This document shows, in pieces, positions 29,021 to 37,656 of a stretch of DNA of 64,000 nt. The stretch is from assembly GCF_000973725.1 (NCBI RefSeq), contig NZ_CP009621.1, positions 1,772,501-1,836,500 on the forward strand, in the 5' to 3' direction. The DNA is from Pontibacter korlensis. GTDB taxonomy: Bacteria > Bacteroidota > Bacteroidia > Cytophagales > Hymenobacteraceae. The stretch's first letter is position 1, and each line of letters begins with the position of its first letter. Position numbers and translations under genes: made by a program. The notes under the pieces are model-generated. The model did not search any database. It had not been told where the DNA came from and was given only the letters and a program-made list of their open reading frames with translations.

Positions 29021-29401
29021 ATGATTATACCTAACCCGCTCGTTAAATTAGACTATAATCCAGGAGATATTCTTACTGTTGAGTGGCCTAACTTTAATGA
29101 TTATTCTGTAAGTGAAGCTATTCATATTCTGAACATTGTGATTGAAGCGGTAAGGTATCATGATATAAAATATCTTCTAACTGATACCAGAAACAGGATG
29201 GTTGATATTCCTGATGCGCAGTATAAGGAAACGGTAATGAAGTTTGCAGAAGATTTAAGGACAACACGTCTGCAGAGATTAGCTCGAGTGGTTACTGCGA
29301 ATACTGTCAGAGAGAAGCCTATCAACGAAATCAGAGAGAAAGCGCGTCTTACAATACCATTCAAGATGGAAGAAGCGTTAGAATGGTTGGTTTCTGAGTA
29401 G
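29021..29401 (+). CDS. hypothetical protein, possibly STAS/SpoIIAA-like
   Basis: 126 residues from the ATG at 29021 (a TTG directly before it is in frame but less likely). It is a soluble alpha/beta protein. The order strand (LTVEWPNF), helix (SVSEAIHILNIVIEAVRY), strand (IKYLLTDTRN), helix and strand resembles the STAS-like fold of many small Bacteroidota proteins that report on the cell state, but no signature phosphorylation site is clear. TAGATTTG, a perfect -7 box, abuts the ATG at 29013-29020. If it is used, the message would be nearly leaderless. Low confidence in function. Confidence 0.65.
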   Translation: MIIPNPLVKLDYNPGDILTVEWPNFNDYSVSEAIHILNIVIEAVRYHDIKYLLTDTRNRMVDIPDAQYKETVMKFAEDLRTTRLQRLARVVTANTVREKPINEIREKARLTIPFKMEEALEWLVSE

Positions 29402-29464
29402 GCATTTTTCAGTTAAAGCTAGCTTAGCTCATAGTCATCCCCTTCAGAAATCGATAAACTGTTA

Positions 29465-29508
29465 AATAACAAAGCCACCTGTATTTAGTAGAGGAGGCTT
29501 TGTTATTT
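29465..29508. terminator. bidirectional terminator downstream of rodA
   Basis: AATAACAAAGCC...GGCTTTGTTATT with an extra CCT/AGG pair closes the gap between two convergent genes. On the minus strand it lies 21 nt past rodA and ends the mre-rod operon. Confidence 0.75.
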
Positions 29509-29528
29509 ATAGGAGACAAGTAAGCGAA

Positions 29529-30848
29529 CTATCTTGCCAAGTCCTTAGCTCTGTTCGCATCTATCGCTAGAAGTATGAACAGCAGGATTGTAAATGACCA
29601 TAAGGAAGAGCCTCCGTAGCTAAAGAAAGGAAGCGGAATACCTACTACTGGTGCAAGTCCTATAGTCATTCCCACATTCACCAAAAAGTGGAAGAAGATA
29701 ATGGAGGCTACGCAGTAGCCATAGGTTCGGGCAAACACGGACTTTTGACGCTCCGCTATACCTACAATACGCGTTAATAGCAGAATAAACAGACCAATCA
29801 AAATTGTGCTGCCTACCCATCCATGCTCTTCGCCAATAGTGCAGAAGATAAAGTCTGTACTTTGCTCAGGAACAAAGTCAAACTTTGTTTGCGTGCCCTC
29901 TAAAAAACCCTTGCCCCAGAAGCCTCCAGAACCAATTGCTATCTTAGACTGTGTAACGTTCCATCCGTAGCCTAGTGGGTCCGCCTCTGGGTTTATGAGC
30001 GCCTTGATACGGTTTTGCTGGTGCGGCTGTAGTACATCATTCACAAAGAAGTCTACACTGAAGATCATGCCTACCACTACTCCCCAAAGTGCAATCATAA
30101 TCTTAAAGCGACGTAGCAGGCGATAGTCCATCCAAGTGGCTAGTGCCATCAGAATGGTGATGCCGGCAATGAGGTAAAGCTTAGGGATGAGCAGGGTTAG
30201 AATAAAGATAGCCGCAGCAGAGCCTCCAATGATCAGGATGAGAGGCGACATGCCCTCGCGGAAGTAAGCCAATACAAAAGCTGCGAATACCAGGGCCGAA
30301 CCAGTCTCGTTTTGAAGTACTATAATGATAGGCGGCACAAGCGTAATTGCTGCCAAAATCATCTGGTCTTTGAAGTTCTGCTGGCGCAGGTTTATACTTC
30401 CCAGGAACTTGGATGCAGCCAACGCTGTGGCAAATTTTGCAAGCTCAGCCGGTTGTAAGCGTACTCCACCACCCAAATCAAGCCAGGAGCGGGAGCCAGC
30501 AATTGGCTTAGCAATAACCAAAGTCACCAACAGCAGCAATATAATGAAGCCATAAATGGGGTAGGCCAGGTGCTCATATACTTTATAGTCTACTACCAGC
30601 AGCACGATAATTAGCAGAAAAGAGGCACCAATCCAGGCCAATTGTTTTCCTGAGTTGATGTCAAAGCTTAGGATGTTTACCACATTGTCAGGGCTGTAGA
30701 CAGCTGCATAGATGTTCATCCAGCCTAAAGCCACCAGCAAAAAGTACAGCAGTATTGTAACCCAGTCGAGGTGCGGGGCAATAAAACTGGAGCTTCGGCG
30801 GCTGCGCGTAGTAGTGCTTGAGAGTGTTTGTCCGAGTACTTTCTCCAT
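29529..30848 (-). CDS. rodA: rod-shape peptidoglycan polymerase RodA (SEDS family)
   Basis: 439 residues with about ten hydrophobic segments. RodA polymerises lipid II glycan strands in the elongasome together with a class B PBP. SEDS features visible are GSRSWLDLGG followed by LQPAELAKFA, NETGSALVF, and the C-terminal PVVGIPLPFFSYGGSSLWS. The N-terminal extension of about 25 residues (SSTTTRSRRSSSFIAPHLD) is cytoplasmic. It lies 4 nt after the PBP2 gene, so the polymerase and its cognate transpeptidase are translated together. Confidence 0.95.
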   Translation of the reverse strand: MEKVLGQTLSSTTTRSRRSSSFIAPHLDWVTILLYFLLVALGWMNIYAAVYSPDNVVNILSFDINSGKQLAWIGASFLLIIVLLVVDYKVYEHLAYPIYGFIILLLLVTLVIAKPIAGSRSWLDLGGGVRLQPAELAKFATALAASKFLGSINLRQQNFKDQMILAAITLVPPIIIVLQNETGSALVFAAFVLAYFREGMSPLILIIGGSAAAIFILTLLIPKLYLIAGITILMALATWMDYRLLRRFKIMIALWGVVVGMIFSVDFFVNDVLQPHQQNRIKALINPEADPLGYGWNVTQSKIAIGSGGFWGKGFLEGTQTKFDFVPEQSTDFIFCTIGEEHGWVGSTILIGLFILLLTRIVGIAERQKSVFARTYGYCVASIIFFHFLVNVGMTIGLAPVVGIPLPFFSYGGSSLWSFTILLFILLAIDANRAKDLAR

Positions 30849-30852
30849 GGCC

Positions 30853-32682
30853 TTACTTCGATTTAATATTGAGGTACTCTCTGCTAAGCACCCATTTCTC
30901 CTGTTCTTTTATGGTCACAGTGTCTGTCAGGTACTGCTCTATCATGAGGCCTGCAATAGGAGCCGCCGACTGGCCGCCCCACTTACCGTGCTCCACATAC
31001 ACAGCAATGGCTATTTTAGGGTTGTCTTTGGGAGCAAAAGCTACGAACACAGCATGGTCAGGCCCCTGAGGGTTTTGGGCTGTGCCGGTTTTACCGCAAA
31101 CTTCAATGCCAACTTTCTGCAAGTTAGCTCTGCGGCCCGTACCTGCACGCACTACCTCGGCCATACCTGAGATAATAGGTTCAAAGTGCTGTGGGCTAAC
31201 TGCCGCATAATGCTTCTCCTGATACTCCTTCAGGGGCTTGCCGTCTTCGCCTACCGATCGGATAATGTGTGGCGTTACATAGTAGCCCCTGTTTGCAATG
31301 ATGGACATAAAATTAGCCATCTGAAGTGGTGTAACTCCCAACTCACCCTGTCCTATACTTAGAGAGTAGATAGTGGAGTATTTCCAGCGGTTCTTGCCAT
31401 ACACGCGGTCGTACAAATCTGTAGATGCTACAATACCTTTCTTCTCGCCAGGTATGTCGATCCCCAGCTGTTGCCCAAAACCAAAGGTTAACACTTTTTC
31501 CCTCCACTCCTTCAGACCAATAGACGTGTCCGTAAAAGTGTTAGGCGACTTGCCTTGATTGATAAGAGCCTTGTAAGCCTGGTAAAAGTATGGATTGCAG
31601 GAGTGCTGCACGGCTCCATACAAATCAATAGGAGAAGGGTGAGCGTGGCAGTTCACCAAAGCTTTGTTGCAGGCAAACTTTGTGTTTGGATTGATAACAC
31701 CTTCCTCCAAAGCTATTAAGGCTTGAGTAAGCTTGAAGATAGAGCCTGGAGGGTTTTGGTCAGCCATGATAGGACGGTTGAACATGGTTTTGTTCGAGTC
31801 CTGTAGCAAGGTCATATAGTTCTTGCCGTAATCTTTGCCGGTAAATAAGTTAGGGTCGTAGAATGGGGCAGAGACATAGGCCAATATCTCGCCGCTAGAT
31901 GGTTCTATGGCTACTATACTTCCTTTGGCACCGTTCATTAGGTATTCGCCGTAAGCCTGCAGGTCCAGATCAATTGTACTAACAAGGTTCTGGCCGGCCA
32001 CTGCCAAGGTATCAAAAGCACCGTCACGGAAGGAGCCTTTCTCTACGCCACGCACGTTCACCATTTTATACTTCACACCACGCTGACCCATCAGGTACTT
32101 CTCGTACTCTAGCTCTATACCAGCTTTACCAATGTAGTCGCCTGGGCGGTAACCTCTGTAGGTGCTATCCTCCAGCTGCCTTGGGCTGATCTCGGCAATG
32201 TAGCCTAGGGCATGTGCCAAGCTCTGGTGCGGATAACCACGGGCAGTACGGGCATTGATGTAAAAGCCGGGAAAATCAATCAGGTTGTTCTGTATGTAAG
32301 CGAACTCCTGCGTGCTCAGCTTCTGGTAGAAAGGAGACGGCTGTACATAGGAGAAAGCACGGGCTTTCTTGAGGCGCTCGCGTACGTCATCGAGCGGCAG
32401 GTTTACCAGTTCTGCCAGACGCAGGGTATCTAAACTCTTTACGTCCTTTGGCACTACCATCAGGTCATACACTGGTGTGTTCTGCACCAGAAGTTTACCA
32501 TTGCGGTCATAAATCAAACCGCGGAAAGGGTACTGGATGATAGGCTTAATGGCGTTAGTTTCGGCAGCTTGCTTATAGCTGCTATCTACAACCTGGATGT
32601 AAAAGAGCCTGGTGGCGAAGACAATTCCTACTATAAGGAAGATGCCTTGGATAACGTATTTTCTGTTTTCTAAATACTTCAT
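30853..32682 (-). CDS. mrdA: penicillin-binding protein 2 (elongation transpeptidase)
   Basis: 609 residues with an N-terminal membrane anchor at about 10-30 and a PBP dimerisation/pedestal domain at about 45-230. The transpeptidase domain has the active-site serine in S314-I-F-K317, SCN at 361-363, and KTG at 531-533. This is the class B PBP that cross-links side-wall peptidoglycan and works with RodA. Its start overlaps the end of mreD by 4 nt (ATGA-type coupling). The family marks are complete, so it should be active. Confidence 0.95.
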   Translation of the reverse strand: MKYLENRKYVIQGIFLIVGIVFATRLFYIQVVDSSYKQAAETNAIKPIIQYPFRGLIYDRNGKLLVQNTPVYDLMVVPKDVKSLDTLRLAELVNLPLDDVRERLKKARAFSYVQPSPFYQKLSTQEFAYIQNNLIDFPGFYINARTARGYPHQSLAHALGYIAEISPRQLEDSTYRGYRPGDYIGKAGIELEYEKYLMGQRGVKYKMVNVRGVEKGSFRDGAFDTLAVAGQNLVSTIDLDLQAYGEYLMNGAKGSIVAIEPSSGEILAYVSAPFYDPNLFTGKDYGKNYMTLLQDSNKTMFNRPIMADQNPPGSIFKLTQALIALEEGVINPNTKFACNKALVNCHAHPSPIDLYGAVQHSCNPYFYQAYKALINQGKSPNTFTDTSIGLKEWREKVLTFGFGQQLGIDIPGEKKGIVASTDLYDRVYGKNRWKYSTIYSLSIGQGELGVTPLQMANFMSIIANRGYYVTPHIIRSVGEDGKPLKEYQEKHYAAVSPQHFEPIISGMAEVVRAGTGRRANLQKVGIEVCGKTGTAQNPQGPDHAVFVAFAPKDNPKIAIAVYVEHGKWGGQSAAPIAGLMIEQYLTDTVTIKEQEKWVLSREYLNIKSK

Positions 32683-33212
32683 CGGTAGTCTATTCGCTCT
32701 CGCTTAGGTGAGAAGAACAGAAGTTGCATTATGATTACAACAATACCTGTAAATAGAGTGCTGATCAGAACTTTCACCAAAGTATACAGGAATGTCTGGG
32801 AGTTAATCGTCTCCAAGAAGAATACAGCAGTATGGTGAAACAAGATCAGCGTGAAGGCATAGGTCAGAAACCAGCGTGTGCCCATCACATGTATATTTAC
32901 AGCATCGCTGCTGTCGTAACCATCACGTGGTGTCAGAAGGTTCAATACATGTGGTCTTAGAAAAGCTAGTAAAACGCTTGCGGCAGCATGTATACCCATC
33001 GTGTCATAGAATATATCCACGGTAAAGCCAACTATAAAACCTAGTATCAAAAGCCATACTCTGTTGATAGTCAGGGGTAAGTATAGCAGGAAGGCAACAT
33101 AGATAAAGCAGAAGCCTGTACTGTAGAGCACCAGGTTATCCATAAGCAGAACCTGTAGCGCCACAAATAAAAAGAACTGGACAATATGTGTTAATCCAAA
33201 GCTATTGTTCAT
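32679..33212 (-). CDS. mreD: rod shape-determining protein MreD-like
   Basis: 177 residues, nearly all hydrophobic, with five to six membrane segments, including LLILGFIVGFTVDIFYDTMGIHAAASVLLAFLR, whose GxxxDxFxxxxxGxxA core is the conserved part of MreD. The family is poorly conserved, so the call rests mainly on position between mreC and the PBP2 gene. It overlaps mreC by 11 nt and PBP2 by 4 nt. Confidence 0.88.
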   Translation of the reverse strand: MNNSFGLTHIVQFFLFVALQVLLMDNLVLYSTGFCFIYVAFLLYLPLTINRVWLLILGFIVGFTVDIFYDTMGIHAAASVLLAFLRPHVLNLLTPRDGYDSSDAVNIHVMGTRWFLTYAFTLILFHHTAVFFLETINSQTFLYTLVKVLISTLFTGIVVIIMQLLFFSPKRERIDYR

Positions 33213-34068
33213 CTGGTAGGATGCCTGCGTTTTGTTCTAAAGTGTCACGTTCTTCTTTCCGCGTATTCTCTACCACGTACACATAAGATAGCTGTGCAAA
33301 GTCAACGCTAAGTTGTACACCAATCGTATAAAAGCTCTTATCTGGCTCCTGCTCCACAGAGCTGATGGTGCCAACCGTAATGCCCTCTGGAAATACTGTA
33401 TTGAAGCCACTTGTAACAACCGTGTCGCCCTCTTCAGGCTTTACGTGCAGCGGTATATAGTCTAATAGTGCTGTCCGGTAGTCGCCACCTAACCATTTAA
33501 TGGTACCAAAGGTGCCATCCTTCTTGATCTTGGCTGAGATAAGCATTTGGGAGTGCAGCAGGGAAGTAACCGTAGCATAATGCTCCGATACGGTTTTTAC
33601 CCGGCCTACTACCCCATTGGGGGCCACTACGCCCATACCCGGCTTTACTCCATCAGCTGTACCCTTGGCTATTGTCAGGTAGTTATTCATGCGTCGCACA
33701 GAGTTATTGATAACCCTGCTCGCGTGAAGCATGTAAGGGTAAGCTTGGCTGGTATCGGTTGTGGCGAAATACGTGGTGTCCAAGGTGGCTGTACTGTCTA
33801 TCAGAGCTGCTTGCCGGTATTGCATCAGCTCCTGGCGCAGCGCAGCGTTTTCGCTAGCCAGCGTCTGGTTGACGTCTGTAAGCCGGAAGTAGTCTGTAAT
33901 ACCACTCTGGAACTCCAGTACCTGCCCCACATATCTGCTAGCCGAATTAAAGAAGGCTGCGCCCTGATACGTGTTATAGCGTACGATCAGGAACACGCAC
34001 AGCGCCTCCAGCAACAGAAACACGAGGAACGCACGGAACCGGTAAATAAATGCAAATAGATTCCGCAT
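33202..34068 (-). CDS. mreC: rod shape-determining protein MreC
   Basis: 288 residues. A single N-terminal membrane helix (about 10-28) and a coiled coil (about 65-90, with NQTLASENAALRQELMQYRQA) precede the double beta-barrel domain. NYLTIAKGTADGVKPGMGVVAPNGVVGRV is the family hallmark. MreC scaffolds PBP2 and RodA in the periplasm and links them to MreB. The C-terminus ends with a short charged tail. Confidence 0.93.
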   Translation of the reverse strand: MRNLFAFIYRFRAFLVFLLLEALCVFLIVRYNTYQGAAFFNSASRYVGQVLEFQSGITDYFRLTDVNQTLASENAALRQELMQYRQAALIDSTATLDTTYFATTDTSQAYPYMLHASRVINNSVRRMNNYLTIAKGTADGVKPGMGVVAPNGVVGRVKTVSEHYATVTSLLHSQMLISAKIKKDGTFGTIKWLGGDYRTALLDYIPLHVKPEEGDTVVTSGFNTVFPEGITVGTISSVEQEPDKSFYTIGVQLSVDFAQLSYVYVVENTRKEERDTLEQNAGILPDEQ

Positions 34069-34077
34069 GTAGCCCTG

Positions 34078-35103
34078 TTATGTTAGCAGGACGTTCTTGA
34101 ATCCTTCTATGTTTTTGATAGCAGCACCTGTGCCACGTACTACTGCTCTAAGCGGATCTTCAGCAATATGAATCGGGAGCTTAGTTTTAGCAGCTAGTCG
34201 CTTGTCGAAGCCTCTCAACAAGGCTCCACCACCTGTCAGGTGAATACCGTTGTCGTAGATATCGGCAGAAAGTTCAGGCGGAGCGATCTCCAGTGCTTTC
34301 AACACAGCCTCTTCAATCTTAGAAACAGACTTGTCGAGTGCAATGGCAATCTCCTGGTAAGTAACTTTGATTACTTTTGGGATACCTGTCATCAGGTCGC
34401 GGCCACGGATCTCGTAGTCTGCAGGAGGGTTCTCCAGCTCAGTAAGCGCGGCACCTACCTCAATTTTGATTTTTTCAGCCGAGCGCTCTCCGATCAGCAG
34501 GTTGTGCTGGCGGCGCATGTAATCCAGGATATCCTTTGTGAACACGTCGCCGGCAATACGAATAGACTGGTCACATACAATACCAGAAAGGGCTACAACA
34601 GCAATTTCCGTAGTACCACCCCCAATATCCACAATCATAGAACCAATCGGTTGCTCCACGTCGATTCCTATACCGATGGCAGCGGCCATAGGCTCCTGGA
34701 TCATCCATACTTCTTTAGCACCAGCGTGTTGCGCAGAATCACGTACGGCACGTTTCTCTACCTCCGTGATACCTGATGGAATACAGATTACCATGCGGTG
34801 AGACGGCTGGAACAGACGACGGCCAGTATCAATCATCTTGATCATGCCTCGGATCATTTCCTCAGCAGCGTGGAAGTCGGCGATCACACCATCCTTCAGC
34901 GGGCGGATAGTTTTAATGTTCTCGTGCGTCTTCTCGTGCATCTGCATGGCGTTGCGGCCAATAGCAAGTACACGGCCTGTGGTGCGATCCACGGCAATTA
35001 TAGAAGGCTCGTCTACCACAATTTTATCGTTGTGAATGATGAGGGTATTAGCAGTACCCAAATCAATGGCTATATCGCTGGTTAAGAAGTTAAATAGTCC
35101 CAT
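34078..35103 (-). CDS. mreB: actin-like rod shape-determining protein MreB
   Basis: 341 residues. Actin-type nucleotide-binding motifs are DLGTANTLI (14-22, phosphate 1), VDIGGGTTEIAV (phosphate 2) and HLTGGGALLRG (adenosine). It forms membrane-associated filaments that orient the cell-wall elongation machinery. It is the first gene of the five-gene operon mreB-mreC-mreD-pbp2-rodA, with 9 nt to mreC. Length and motifs are standard. Confidence 0.97.
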   Translation of the reverse strand: MGLFNFLTSDIAIDLGTANTLIIHNDKIVVDEPSIIAVDRTTGRVLAIGRNAMQMHEKTHENIKTIRPLKDGVIADFHAAEEMIRGMIKMIDTGRRLFQPSHRMVICIPSGITEVEKRAVRDSAQHAGAKEVWMIQEPMAAAIGIGIDVEQPIGSMIVDIGGGTTEIAVVALSGIVCDQSIRIAGDVFTKDILDYMRRQHNLLIGERSAEKIKIEVGAALTELENPPADYEIRGRDLMTGIPKVIKVTYQEIAIALDKSVSKIEEAVLKALEIAPPELSADIYDNGIHLTGGGALLRGFDKRLAAKTKLPIHIAEDPLRAVVRGTGAAIKNIEGFKNVLLT

Positions 35104-35175
35104 GGTGAAGTATGAAAGTCGCGCAGTTGCTCTTTATATCCTGTATATACAATATTTCTATTCAGAAACTTGCGG

Positions 35176-35183
35176 CAAAATTA
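35176..35183 (-). promoter_or_regulatory. -7 box of the mre operon promoter
   Basis: On the minus strand the sequence is TAATTTTG, a perfect TAnnTTTG. The -33 region is only TTAT-like. The predicted transcript start near 35170 gives a leader of about 66 nt before mreB. Confidence 0.5.
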
Positions 35184-35334
35184 GTGAATTTCAGTGGAAT
35201 TAATAATGTAAGTGCTCGCTTGAATCCTGAATAAAGTTTTTTTTAGTACAAAACTATGTAAATGCACCTGCTCTGTTAGCTAACGCAGTTTTAGGCGTTA
35301 AATTGGACCTCTTGGAAATGAAGTATGGCAATAA

Positions 35335-35367
35335 AAAATCCCCGGCCTCTTCAGAAGCCGGGGATTT
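35335..35367 (-). terminator. terminator of purN-purH
   Basis: AAATCCCCGGC...GCCGGGGATTT. On the minus strand it is followed by TTTTTTA, 32 nt past the purH stop. Confidence 0.85.
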
Positions 35368-35398
35368 GCATCAATAAGTAAGGTAATACGCTGACGAA

Positions 35399-36922
35399 TT
35401 AGTGCTTGAAGTGGCGAACGCCTGTCATCACCATGGCCATGCCGTGAGCATCGCAGTAGTCAATAGAATCCTGATCTTTGATAGAGCCGCCTGGCTGTAC
35501 CACTGCTTTTATACCTACCTTGTCAGCTATCTCCACGCAATCAGGGAAAGGGAAGAAGGCATCAGAAGCCATCACAGTCTTACTTACATCGAAGCCAAAG
35601 CTCTGAGCTTTCTCAATGGCCTGACGAAGTGCATCTACACGTGAGGTTTGTCCTACACCGCTGGCAAACATCATCTTGTCCGTAGCAAGTACGATGGTGT
35701 TAGACTTGGTGTGTTTACATACCTTGGCAGCGAATACAAGTGCCTTTTTCTCTTCGGCAGATGGTGTACGCTTGGTAGCTGTTTTGAAATCTGCCTCAGT
35801 CTCGGTTGCCAAATCTTTATCTTGCTCAATCACACCGTTCAGCAAAGTTTTAAACAACTTTGTTGGTAGCTCAACAGGCTTCTGCTTCAACAGAATGCGG
35901 TTTTTCTTTGTCTTCAGTAGGTCCAGTGCATCTGCATCGAACTCAGGAGCGATCAATACCTCGAAGAACAACTTGTTCAGCTCTTCGGCCACGGCCATAT
36001 CAATGGTGCGGTTAGCAATGATTACACCACCGAAGGCAGACACTGGGTCAGAAGACAGAGCATTCAGGTAAGCTTCTTTCATGGTTTCGCCAGTGGCACA
36101 ACCGCAAGCGTTGGTGTGCTTCAGGATAGCTACTACCGGCTCCTCAAATTCGGTGGCAAGGGCCACGGCAGCGTCCACGTCTACCAGATTATTGTAAGAC
36201 AACTGCTTACCGTTTAGTTGCTCGAACAGGTCCTCTAGCTTGCCGTAGAAGGTGCCTTTCTGGTGCGGGTTTTCGCCATAGCGTAGTGGCATACTGTTCT
36301 GCACGCTCTGCTTAAACGCCTGTATCTCCTCACCAGCATTCATATAGTTGAAGATATGTGTATCGTAGTGCGAGGATACGTTGAAAGCCTTAGCAGCGAA
36401 ACGCTTACGGTCTTCCAGTTCGGTAGCGCCGTCTTTCTCTTGCAGCAGCTCTACCACCTCATCATACTGCTCACGCGAAGACACGATTAGCACATCTTTG
36501 AAGTTTTTGGCCGCCGCACGGATCAGGGAGATACCACCAATGTCGATCTTCTCAATCACGTCAGCTTCTGATGCACCAGAGGCTACAGTCTCCTCAAATG
36601 GGTAAAGATCTACCACCACCAGGTCAATCGGCGGAATTTCAAACTTCTCGCGCTCCGATAGGTCGCTGTCGTTATCGCGGCGGTGCAAAATGCCACCGAA
36701 CACTTTTGGGTGCAGAGTTTTAACGCGTCCTCCGAAGATAGAAGGATAGTCAGTCAGGTCTTCTACTGCTACTACTTGTGCGCCTTGCTCTTCCAAAAAA
36801 GTCTGAGTACCACCAGTAGAGTAAATAGTAACGCCGTGTTGCTTTAGCAGCTCCACCAGCGGCTCCAGGCGGTCTTTATAGTATACCGAGATCAGCGCGG
36901 ATTTAATTTTAACGGGTTGCAT
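35399..36922 (-). CDS. purH: bifunctional AICAR transformylase / IMP cyclohydrolase
   Basis: 507 residues. It performs the last two steps of de novo IMP synthesis. The N-terminal IMP cyclohydrolase domain shows STGGTQTFLEEQG and KIDIGGISLIRAAAKNF. The C-terminal transformylase domain has the catalytic KHTNACGCATGE and CKHTKSNTIVLA motifs and ends in VMTGVRHFKH, which is the normal terminus. It follows purN after 31 nt on the same strand, so two folate-dependent purine enzymes share a transcript. Confidence 0.96.
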   Translation of the reverse strand: MQPVKIKSALISVYYKDRLEPLVELLKQHGVTIYSTGGTQTFLEEQGAQVVAVEDLTDYPSIFGGRVKTLHPKVFGGILHRRDNDSDLSEREKFEIPPIDLVVVDLYPFEETVASGASEADVIEKIDIGGISLIRAAAKNFKDVLIVSSREQYDEVVELLQEKDGATELEDRKRFAAKAFNVSSHYDTHIFNYMNAGEEIQAFKQSVQNSMPLRYGENPHQKGTFYGKLEDLFEQLNGKQLSYNNLVDVDAAVALATEFEEPVVAILKHTNACGCATGETMKEAYLNALSSDPVSAFGGVIIANRTIDMAVAEELNKLFFEVLIAPEFDADALDLLKTKKNRILLKQKPVELPTKLFKTLLNGVIEQDKDLATETEADFKTATKRTPSAEEKKALVFAAKVCKHTKSNTIVLATDKMMFASGVGQTSRVDALRQAIEKAQSFGFDVSKTVMASDAFFPFPDCVEIADKVGIKAVVQPGGSIKDQDSIDYCDAHGMAMVMTGVRHFKH

Positions 36923-36953
36923 GAGATTGAAGGTATTGAGTTGATATTTGATT

Positions 36954-37547
36954 TTAGAGTTGAGATTCCTGAAGCAGCAGCTTTTCTACTATCAGAGGCA
37001 GGTGCTGATGCTCTAGTTGAAGTACACGGGCTGCCAGTTCCTCAGGTGTGTCGGTGGGTTGTACCGGGCAGCGCTCCTGAAGTATAAATTCGCCTTTATC
37101 GTATTCCTCGTTTATGTAGTGTATGGTAATGCCTGATTCCGGCTCCTGTGCCTGAATTACAGCTGCGTGTACGTTAATACCGTGCATCCCTTTACCACCA
37201 TACTTGGGCAGCAGGGCAGGGTGTATGTTGATGATGCGGTTCGGGAACGCGCGTAATAGGTTCTGGGGCACCAGCCAAAGGAAACCAGCCAGCACGATCA
37301 GGTCGGGTTCGAATTGCTGGATCTGCTCCAGGACCTTATCTGTGTTATAGAACTCGTCTCTGGAAAATAAAAAAGCCGGGACGTGGAAGGTCTCGGCTCT
37401 TTTTAGGGCATACGCTTTCGGATTGTTAGAGAACAGGGCGGCCACACGAATTTCAGGGTGGTGCTCAAAATGCTCCAGTAGGCGCTGTGCATTGCTCCCC
37501 GAGCCCGAAGCAAAAATGACTATATTTTTCTTATTCTTAGGTTTCAA
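36954..37547 (-). CDS. purN: phosphoribosylglycinamide formyltransferase (GART)
   Basis: 197 residues. It transfers the formyl group of 10-formyl-THF to GAR in purine synthesis. The phosphate-binding loop ASGSGSNAQ is near the start, NIHPALLPKYGGKGMHG holds the catalytic Asn and His, and EYDKGEFI supplies the catalytic Asp. The start codon appears to be TTG at 37547; no ATG is available near the conserved start, and the predicted transcript begins only about 17 nt before it. It heads the purN-purH operon. Confidence 0.94.
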   Translation of the reverse strand: MKPKNKKNIVIFASGSGSNAQRLLEHFEHHPEIRVAALFSNNPKAYALKRAETFHVPAFLFSRDEFYNTDKVLEQIQQFEPDLIVLAGFLWLVPQNLLRAFPNRIINIHPALLPKYGGKGMHGINVHAAVIQAQEPESGITIHYINEEYDKGEFILQERCPVQPTDTPEELAARVLQLEHQHLPLIVEKLLLQESQL

Positions 37548-37570
37548 AATATGGGCTTGCTTTGAAGCTG

Positions 37571-37603
37571 CAAATATAGTGGGTTCTGCTCAGATGTATG
37601 CAA
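37571..37603 (-). promoter_or_regulatory. purN-purH promoter
   Basis: On the minus strand TTG (37603-37601) is separated by 22 nt from TATATTTG (37578-37571), a perfect -7 box. The predicted start near 37564 gives a leader of about 17 nt and supports the TTG start codon of purN. Confidence 0.6.
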
Positions 37604-37656
37604 GGAAGTACGAAAGTATGTAGTGCCACAATTTGCTTATTCAGGACTCTTTTTTC

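Noticed and set aside
34240..34776. Long plus-strand frames opposite mreB and purH
   Set aside because: They are complement-strand shadows of strongly conserved genes.
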